DNA from: Thermomicrobiaceae bacterium
GTDB lineage: Bacteria > Chloroflexota > Chloroflexia > Thermomicrobiales > Thermomicrobiaceae
Assembly: GCA_014874455.1 (NCBI GenBank)
Contig: JADBJL010000014.1
Location: 1-54,982 of the forward strand
Direction: 5' to 3'
Length of the DNA stretch: 54,982 nt
A program made the position numbers and the translations under genes. The notes under the pieces are model-generated. The model saw only the letters and a program-made list of their open reading frames with translations. It made no database searches and was not told the origin of the DNA. Below, piece after piece: positions 49,340 through 54,982 of this stretch. Position 1 is the first letter of the stretch. Each line of letters begins with the position of its first letter.

Positions 49340-50224
49340 CTACCGGATCGCTCCTCGGGTGAGTCCGCTGATGATCTGTCGCTGGAAGACCAGGAAAATG
49401 GTGATGATGGGGAGGCTAGCGAGGATGCTCGCTGCGGTCATCATCCCGTACTCCGGAACCGCGATGCGCGAGCCCTGGAAGCTGTACAGGTAGAGCGTGC
49501 TCGGGTAGAGGCGTACATTGGAAAAGACCAGATTCGAGTAGATATAGTCGTTCCAAGCGTTGACGAAGTTCAGGACACCAACGACAACGAGCCCGGGAAC
49601 GATCAGAGGGAGTACAACCGACCAGTATTGCCGAAGTAGTCCGGCGCCGTCAATCAGCCCGGAGTCGATGAGATCGTCCGGGATGGCTGCTCTAATGTAC
49701 TGTCGCAAGAAGAAGATCGCGAAGCCGGGAACCCACCACGGGATCCAGAGTGGAAGGAACGTATCCAGCCAGCCGAGGCGGGAGACGAGAAGGTAGAAGG
49801 CGACAAGTGTCGCCTGGTACGGGATGAACATCGTTGCCAAGCTGAGGCCAAAGAGTATGCTCCGCCCTGGAAAGTCCCACTTCGCGAACAGAAAGGCTAG
49901 GAGCGAGCAGAGCAGCAGCATGGGAATCGTCTGACCAGTTGCCAAGACGAAACTGTTGAAGACGGCGCGGAAGATCGAGACGCTCAGCACCCACTCGCCG
50001 AAAAAGATCCGGCGGTAGTTCTCCCAGATCCATGGAGCGGGCCAGAGATGAAGGACAGGCTGCATGATCGCCGAGCGTGGCATGAACGATAGGACGAGCA
50101 TGCTGTAATACGGGAAAGCAAAGGGCAGAGCAATCGCAACGGCTATGAGGAGGAGGCCAGCACTTGTGAGATGTACCGGCGATCGGCGGATAGAATGTGT
50201 GGTGCGCGAGCGCGGCAGAGTCAT
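49340..50224 (-). CDS. Sugar ABC transporter permease (MalG-type)
   Basis: 294 residues from ATG 50224, chosen because it makes an ATGA overlap with the other permease; ATG 50251 is the alternative. Six membrane helices and the EAA loop DSGLIDGAGLLRQYWSVVLP of carbohydrate permeases. Pairs with the upstream MalF-type protein and the lipoprotein below; no ATPase is in the window, so a shared one (MsmX-like) is assumed. Confidence 0.9.
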   Translation of the reverse strand: MTLPRSRTTHSIRRSPVHLTSAGLLLIAVAIALPFAFPYYSMLVLSFMPRSAIMQPVLHLWPAPWIWENYRRIFFGEWVLSVSIFRAVFNSFVLATGQTIPMLLLCSLLAFLFAKWDFPGRSILFGLSLATMFIPYQATLVAFYLLVSRLGWLDTFLPLWIPWWVPGFAIFFLRQYIRAAIPDDLIDSGLIDGAGLLRQYWSVVLPLIVPGLVVVGVLNFVNAWNDYIYSNLVFSNVRLYPSTLYLYSFQGSRIAVPEYGMMTAASILASLPIITIFLVFQRQIISGLTRGAIR

Positions 50225-51168
50225 ATCGACCATCCTCGGCTCAAGCGCCACACCCTGATCTGCAGCAAGGCAATCAGGAAACCGACGATGCCGACGAGGC
50301 AGCCAACTGCGGCTGCCTCGCCATACCGGCGGTTGGTGAAGGCGTAGACATACTGTACGACCGAAACGGTCACCGTGCCTCGTTCCGGGCCATACCCATT
50401 AGTCGCGGGAAACAGAAAATAGGGCAAGAACAGGTTCAACACGAAGAGCAGAGCAATGACCGAGACGACGGCGAGTGTCGGCGAAAGGAGCGGGAGGGTG
50501 ATCGCCCAGAACCGCTGCCACGCGTCGGCCCCGTCAATCGTGGCAGCCTCGTATAGCTCGTGCGGAAGCGTCTGTAGGCCGCCTAGCGTGATTAACGTCG
50601 TATACCCGAGAACCTGCCAGATACCGGTCAACGCGACAACGATCCGGGCACCGGTCTGGGTTTTCAACCAGGCCACCGGAGAAAGGCCGACGAGTTGGAG
50701 CATCGCGTTCATGTGACCGAAGCGCTCATTGAATACGATCGAGAAGATGATGGCCGCGACGATTGCCGGGGTAATGTAGGGGAGAAAGACCAGGACACGC
50801 AGGATGCCCCGCAACGGAAGGAGAGCGTGGTTCAACAGGAGCGCGAGTGCTAAGGAAAGCGCAGTCAATGTTGGAACCATGATGAGGATGAAGAGCACGG
50901 TGTTGGCAAAGGCGGCCTGGATAGTTGCATCCTGGACGATCCGCGTGAAGTTTCCGAGTCCGACCCAACGTGGTGTGCCGACGCCCGCCCAGCGGTGAAC
51001 ACTGAGGTAGAGGCTCCAGAGGAATGGCACTAACTGGAAGAGCGTCACGATCGCGACGAAGGGGAGCAGTACTGCCAGGAGCGCGCCACGCTGGACGGCG
51101 AGCCGGCTGCTGCGAGCCGGTTCGCGGGCTGTAATCCGTCGGAGCCGAAGCGCAGACCGTGCGGTCAT
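50221..51168 (-). CDS. Sugar ABC transporter permease (MalF-type)
   Basis: 315 residues. N-terminal helix VLLPFVAIVTLFQLVPFLWS, several further helices and the EAA loop YEAATIDGADAWQRFWAITLPLLSPTL. Forms the transmembrane pore with the downstream permease. 21 bases separate it from the binding-protein stop. Confidence 0.9.
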   Translation of the reverse strand: MTARSALRLRRITAREPARSSRLAVQRGALLAVLLPFVAIVTLFQLVPFLWSLYLSVHRWAGVGTPRWVGLGNFTRIVQDATIQAAFANTVLFILIMVPTLTALSLALALLLNHALLPLRGILRVLVFLPYITPAIVAAIIFSIVFNERFGHMNAMLQLVGLSPVAWLKTQTGARIVVALTGIWQVLGYTTLITLGGLQTLPHELYEAATIDGADAWQRFWAITLPLLSPTLAVVSVIALLFVLNLFLPYFLFPATNGYGPERGTVTVSVVQYVYAFTNRRYGEAAAVGCLVGIVGFLIALLQIRVWRLSRGWSI

Positions 51169-51189
51169 GCTAGCACCTCGTCCCGATGG

Positions 51190-52551
51190 TCACTGGTAGT
51201 CAGGCGCGATGTCCCGCAACTTGTCGCCGATCGCCTTCATACCCTCTTCAGGAGTCACGCGACCCTGCACTATCGGATCGAGGTCCGTGCCCAAAATGTC
51301 CAGCGCAGGCGTGTAAATAGCCGGACGACAGTAGGTAGTGCTCAGCTCACGGCCCAGTTCCAGCCAGAGCTTTGCCGCCGGCTGATCGCCGAACAACTTG
51401 AACTTCAGTTGCTGGAAGAAACCTTCGAGATAGGGGATCCATGACGGGATGATCCCCCAGTCAGCGGCGGCCTGGCAGCCGGGCTCCGAGGCGAAGGCGA
51501 ACTTCATGAACTGTTTTGCCAGTTCCGGGTTCTGCGTCTTAGCAGTCGCTACCAGCGTCGCACCTCCCCAGACACCCGTGCGTGGGCCACCGGGGACGGC
51601 ACGTGGCAACGGAGCGACGCGCCACTTGCCGAGCTGGCTCGCATCCAGATTGGACTCCCAGAAGCCACGCGCCCAGGCAGCGGCGAAGTCGAGAACCAGA
51701 AGCTCTGAGTTGAGCGCGTCCCAGTATTCGGGAGTCCAGAAGTCCGCGTTCAACGTGGCACCCGTCGCGACGATGTCGCGCAGAAGACGCGCAGCTGCGA
51801 TACCAGCCTCGTCGTCGACCGTGATCTCGCTGCCGTCACAGGTCGCGACTCCGCTGCCACCGTACTGCGCGACGAACCATGACCAGTACGCAGCGGCCAC
51901 ACCACCGCCGCCGGCCGGATAGAGTACCGCCTTCTTGCCTGCTGCCGCGATCTCCCGCAGCGCTGCCAAGAACTCCTCATACATCATATCGTCTTTGATC
52001 GTCACACCGAGTGGCTCGAGGAGATCGGGGCGGTAGTAGATCCCGGACACGGAGAGATCGCCAGGGATCCCGTAGTATCGGCTGGCCTTTGGGACGTAGG
52101 CTTCTGCGAGTTTGGCGGGTATAAACTGATCTTTGATCGGCTCGATCAGATCCGTCACGTCGAGCAGCAGACCGCGCCCACCGTAGAGCTGAACATCCGA
52201 GGCTTCGAGCCAGAACAGATCCGGTGCTCCCTCACCGCCTGCCGCCATTGCAGTCTGAAATTTGGTATAGTAGTCGTTCGTGAGTACCCAGTTGAGCGTC
52301 ACGTTGGGATACTCTTGGAGAAATGCGTCGCGAATCCGTTCAAGCGGGTGGTCGGGGTGTCCCCAGAACGTGAGCGTGCCGGTCAAGGGAACCTGTACCG
52401 CTGGCGTGCCTACGGCTGGAACAGTCGGCGTTGCCTGTTGCGGCGGTGTGGCCGCCTCGCGCCTGCAGCTAGCCAGGAGCAACGAGACGAGACTACCGGC
52501 GAGGAAGGCGCGTCGCGTGATGCGGAGCCCCTCTCGATCTTGACCACTCAT
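51190..52551 (-). CDS. Sugar ABC transporter substrate-binding lipoprotein
   Basis: 453 residues. Signal region RRAFLAGSLVSLLLASC with a Tat-like RRA start and a lipobox ending in Cys, then a family 1 binding fold with LTFWGHPDHPLERIRDAFLQEYP and GGEGAPDLFWLEASDVQLYG. Captures the sugar substrate outside the membrane. The gene follows the IclR gene with 24 bases between. Confidence 0.9.
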   Translation of the reverse strand: MSGQDREGLRITRRAFLAGSLVSLLLASCRREAATPPQQATPTVPAVGTPAVQVPLTGTLTFWGHPDHPLERIRDAFLQEYPNVTLNWVLTNDYYTKFQTAMAAGGEGAPDLFWLEASDVQLYGGRGLLLDVTDLIEPIKDQFIPAKLAEAYVPKASRYYGIPGDLSVSGIYYRPDLLEPLGVTIKDDMMYEEFLAALREIAAAGKKAVLYPAGGGGVAAAYWSWFVAQYGGSGVATCDGSEITVDDEAGIAAARLLRDIVATGATLNADFWTPEYWDALNSELLVLDFAAAWARGFWESNLDASQLGKWRVAPLPRAVPGGPRTGVWGGATLVATAKTQNPELAKQFMKFAFASEPGCQAAADWGIIPSWIPYLEGFFQQLKFKLFGDQPAAKLWLELGRELSTTYCRPAIYTPALDILGTDLDPIVQGRVTPEEGMKAIGDKLRDIAPDYQ

Positions 52552-52575
52552 CGTTTGCTCCTCCTCTCTCCTTTC

Positions 52576-53364
52576 TCAGGTTGCCGTGGTCCAACCTAAT
52601 CTGCGCGAAAGCACATTTGCCGCCCGCCTGGCTGCCGCGACCAGCTCGCCAGCCCGCTCCGGCGTCACCCGGGTCACCGGTACCGAGATGCTTATCGCGG
52701 CGACGACTGCCCCGGTCACGTCGCGCACCGGCGCGCCGAAGCAAGTGACGTCAGGGAGCGTCTCGCCGCGGTCGATCGCGTAGCCGCGGGCGCGCACCTC
52801 CGCCAGCTCCGCCTTGAGGGCATCGAGCGTCGCGATCGTCCGCTCGGTGAGCTGCTCCAGCTCGACGCCAGCGAAGAGGCTGTCGAGTTCCCCATCGCTC
52901 AGCCCGGCGAGCAGGCACTTGCCCAGCGCGGTGGCGTGGGCCGGGAGCACGGTGCCGACCTCCGACGCGAGCCGGACCCACTGGGTCCCTTCCTGCTTCG
53001 CCACATAGAGGACATGGCGGCCTTGCAGCACGGCCATCTGCACCGTCTCCCCGAGCTCGCGCGCCAGCGGGCCGGCGATCTCGTAGAACGAGCGGAGCAA
53101 GTCGCTCTGCCGGGCGTAGGCGGCGCTGAGGGCGAGGATCTGCGGGCCGAGCGTATAGCGCTTGGACACCGTGTCCCGGACGACGAAACCGGCGTCCTCC
53201 AGTGTGGTCAGCACGACGTGGAGGCTGCTTTTCGCCTGCCCGAGCGCCCGGCCTAGCTCGCTCAGCGTCAGGCCGGAGCCGTTGCGCGCCAGGAGATCGA
53301 GCACGGCCAGTGCCCGCTCGACAGCCGGAGAGGTGGGTTTGGTTCGGGAACGTCTGTTCAGCAT
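52576..53364 (-). CDS. IclR-family regulator of the sugar operon
   Basis: 262 residues from ATG 53364. VERALAVLDLLARNGSGLTL then LSELGRALGQAKSSLHVVLT is the winged helix and the rest a GAF-like effector domain (VLYVAKQEGTQWVRLASEVG, ALGKCLLAGLSDGELDSLF and AISISVPVTRVTPE). The promoter 53398-53426 precedes it, so it leads its own operon and probably responds to the sugar or its acid. A GTTCA-N6-TGAAC repeat covers its start codon (53356-53371), a candidate self-operator. Confidence 0.85.
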   Translation of the reverse strand: MLNRRSRTKPTSPAVERALAVLDLLARNGSGLTLSELGRALGQAKSSLHVVLTTLEDAGFVVRDTVSKRYTLGPQILALSAAYARQSDLLRSFYEIAGPLARELGETVQMAVLQGRHVLYVAKQEGTQWVRLASEVGTVLPAHATALGKCLLAGLSDGELDSLFAGVELEQLTERTIATLDALKAELAEVRARGYAIDRGETLPDVTCFGAPVRDVTGAVVAAISISVPVTRVTPERAGELVAAARRAANVLSRRLGWTTAT

Positions 53365-53397
53365 TTTGAACGGTCTTCCATTTCGTGAATCATCCTC

Positions 53398-53426
53398 ATC
53401 GTAGCGAGGCTGGTTGCCCCTGTCAA
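53398..53426 (-). promoter_or_regulatory. Promoter of the sugar catabolism operon
   Basis: On the minus strand TTGACA (53421-53426) and TACGAT (53398-53403) with 17 bases between, upstream of the IclR gene and consequently of the whole minus-strand operon down to 45155. Confidence 0.75.
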
Positions 53427-53602
53427 GCCCCTCGACGACCGAGGGCTCATCGCTGTGACCGGTGTCGTCGCATGCAGACGCCGCGATGCCGCCTCGTGCG
53501 CGGCTCGGCACGCCTAACCGCGGCATCCGATTCCTGTGGCGAGGCAAGCGGGTGGCGCAGATAGGACGAGCGATATCCTGTAGATGCCGAACTCTCGAGC
53601 GA

Positions 53603-54517
53603 TTAACCGCTGGATTTGCAGGCGGATGCCAGCGCATCGAGGAAGCGGGGCAGCTCGTCGAGGTCGCTCGCAGCCCAAGCGCCTGCCTCGCGCAGCGCCG
53701 CCAGCTTGGCGCTCGGCCGGCCGGAGCCGCCGCGGATGATGGCTGCCGCATGGCCGAAAGCAGTGCCCTCCGGCAGCGACTCGGTGAAGCGCCCGGCCAC
53801 CAGCGCGAAGAGCGGCTTGCTGAAGCGGCCGTCGGCCAGCGCCGCGGCCACGTCCTCCTCGAAGCGCGTCCCCGGCTCGCCGAAGAGCACGACCGCGTCC
53901 GTCTCCGGGTCAGCCTGGAAGAGCGGCAGGAGGTCGGCCAGCGGCGTGCCGATCAGGGCGTCGCCCCCGACGCTCACCGCCGTGCTCACGCCGAACCCGT
54001 GCCGGCGCAGCATCAACCCCAGCTCGGCCGTCATGCCGCCGCTCCGCGAGATGACGCCGATCCGGCCCGGCACGAAGGCCCGCTCCGGCCGATCGCCGCC
54101 GATCGCTCCCAGCTTGACGCGCTGGCTCGGGTTGATCAGCCCGACCGAGTTGGGGCCGATCACCCGCACTCCGGCTGCGTGAGCCGCGTACAGCAGACGG
54201 AGTGCGTCGTGCTTCGGCACCCGCTCGGTCGCGATCAGGAGCAGCCGCAGGCCGGCGTCGATCGCCTCCAGTGCGGCGTCGAGCGTGGCGGCCGGTGGCA
54301 CCGAGACGAGCGCGGCCGTCGGCTGGTGGACGGCGACCGCCTCGGCCACGGTATCGTAGACCGCCACGCCCGCGACCTCCTCGCCGCCGCGCCCGGGCGT
54401 CACCCCGCAGACCACGGCGGTGCCGTAGGCCAGCATATGCGCAGTGACCATGCGCGCCTCGCGCCCGGTAATGCCCTGCACCAGGACGCGGGTGTTACGG
54501 TCGAGCAGGATCGCCAT
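53603..54517 (-). CDS. CoA ligase alpha subunit (SucD-like)
   Basis: 304 residues. NTRVLVQGITGREARMVTAH (CoA-binding), NSVGLINPSQRVKLGAIGGD, and EGTAFGHAAAIIRGGSG with the phosphorylated His. The family joins CoA to succinate or another dicarboxylic acid; the low homology of the first region and separation from the TCA genes permit malate- or other acid-CoA ligase. It overlaps the beta gene by 23 bases and ends a two-gene unit. Confidence 0.8.
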   Translation of the reverse strand: MAILLDRNTRVLVQGITGREARMVTAHMLAYGTAVVCGVTPGRGGEEVAGVAVYDTVAEAVAVHQPTAALVSVPPAATLDAALEAIDAGLRLLLIATERVPKHDALRLLYAAHAAGVRVIGPNSVGLINPSQRVKLGAIGGDRPERAFVPGRIGVISRSGGMTAELGLMLRRHGFGVSTAVSVGGDALIGTPLADLLPLFQADPETDAVVLFGEPGTRFEEDVAAALADGRFSKPLFALVAGRFTESLPEGTAFGHAAAIIRGGSGRPSAKLAALREAGAWAASDLDELPRFLDALASACKSSG

Positions 54518-54982
54518 CGCTCTCCTCGTACCGCTCGCGCATTGCCTGTACCATGACGCGGGCCGCCTCGCTCAGCGTGACCTCCTCCCCGAGCAAGCGC
54601 ACACCAGCCGCCTCGAAGATCGCCCGGCCCTCGGCCTCGTTCACGCCGGTCTCGCGCGCCACCACGGGGAAGTCCGGGGGCAGGCGGCCGGCCTCGCGCA
54701 GGGCCTGCACCACGCCGCGGGCCAGCACGTCGACCTGGGTGTTGTTGGTCAGGTTGTGGGCGACGAACAGGCCCCGCACTCCAGGCTTGGACAAGACGAC
54801 GCGCGCCAGCGTGGCGACTTTGGTCTCGGTCGGGTTGCCGCCGATCTCGGCGTAGTTCGCCGGCCGCCCCCCGGCACGAAGCAGGGCGTCGAAGAGCAGC
54901 AGGCTGGCACCACCGCCCCCGCAGAGAAACCCGATGTCGCCGCCCTCCAGCTCCAGGTAGCGCGCCGAGCCACGGTACGGCT
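54495..54982 (-). CDS. CoA ligase beta subunit (SucC-like), C-terminal part
   Basis: 162 codons open to the window edge. GGDIGFLCGGGGASLLLFDA then PANYAEIGGNPTETKVATLA and LFVAHNLTNNTQVDVLARGV match the C-terminal (ligase-CoA) domain of SucC-type beta subunits. The N-terminal ATP-grasp domain is outside the window. Its 23-base overlap with the alpha gene makes one operon. Confidence 0.75.
   Translation of the reverse strand, partial: PYRGSARYLELEGGDIGFLCGGGGASLLLFDALLRAGGRPANYAEIGGNPTETKVATLARVVLSKPGVRGLFVAHNLTNNTQVDVLARGVVQALREAGRLPPDFPVVARETGVNEAEGRAIFEAAGVRLLGEEVTLSEAARVMVQAMRERYEESDGDPARP

Noticed and set aside
1-54982. tRNA, rRNA or CRISPR array
   Set aside because: No cloverleaf-type T-arm, rRNA stretch or regularly spaced repeats noticed in any gap.

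Overview
High-GC (GC-rich third positions) bacterial chromosome segment. Protein character (Chloroflexi-like class II ribonucleotide reductase, HerA/NurA, Tat-type lipoprotein binding proteins, a thermophile-type T:G mismatch glycosylase) suggests a thermophilic Chloroflexota, most likely Thermomicrobia. This is inferred from memory of families, not from a database search.

Left part, 1-19845. Chromosomal genes (start of an ArgS-like gene, an RmlA-like nucleotidyltransferase and an APC amino-acid permease) are interrupted by a 16.8-kb integrated element at 2714-19512. The element is bounded by a 10-bp direct repeat, AGTCGTGTTC, and carries a large serine integrase at its right end. The permease is split into an N-terminal piece (19503-19844) and a C-terminal piece (1406-2723), which rejoin exactly in frame across the repeat. 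Inside the element: an excisionase-like HTH gene; a CHC2 primase-like protein and a P-loop helicase-like protein; a terminase-small-subunit-like HTH protein and small zinc proteins. Then comes a minus-strand cargo block: a Clp-fold (SDH) serine protease, a methylase remnant, a complete restriction-modification operon (C5 methyltransferase, T:G mismatch glycosylase, NgoMIV-like endonuclease), an MmpS-like secreted protein and a nuclease-helicase (DUF2075). A SWIM zinc-finger gene and an XRE regulator face each other across a perfect palindrome, followed by the integrase. No capsid or tail genes are visible, so it looks like a satellite or integrative plasmid with defence cargo.

Middle, 19917-33966. 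Housekeeping and accessory chromosome: a cyclase-family hydrolase, metallophosphoesterase, nucleotidyltransferase-fold protein, GNAT acetyltransferase and two small membrane proteins. A dipeptide ABC operon (binding protein, DppB, DppC) has a clear promoter and terminator. Then a membrane-anchored roadblock-like protein, SufR-like regulator, peroxiredoxin, Xaa-Pro peptidase and CocE-type hydrolase.

Candidate new system, 34046-38662. Three overlapping or abutting plus-strand genes encode a DUF4338 (DruA-like) protein, a NurA nuclease and a HerA ATPase. The HerA carries an extra C-terminal domain resembling the C-terminal domain of the clamp-loader subunit DnaX. This looks like a compact DNA-processing, probably anti-phage, operon and is the most interesting item here.

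Right part, 38850-54982. A B12-dependent ribonucleotide reductase has a long structured leader and a 377-residue intein placed directly before the presumed radical cysteine. Two small genes and a PEP-utilising-enzyme remnant follow. A minus-strand operon for non-phosphorylative L-fucose (or similar 6-deoxysugar) catabolism comes next: IclR regulator, sugar ABC transporter lacking its ATPase, enolase-superfamily dehydratase, SDR, mutarotase, aldo/keto reductase and lactonase. The window ends in a SucCD-like CoA ligase pair. No tRNA, rRNA or CRISPR array was seen.
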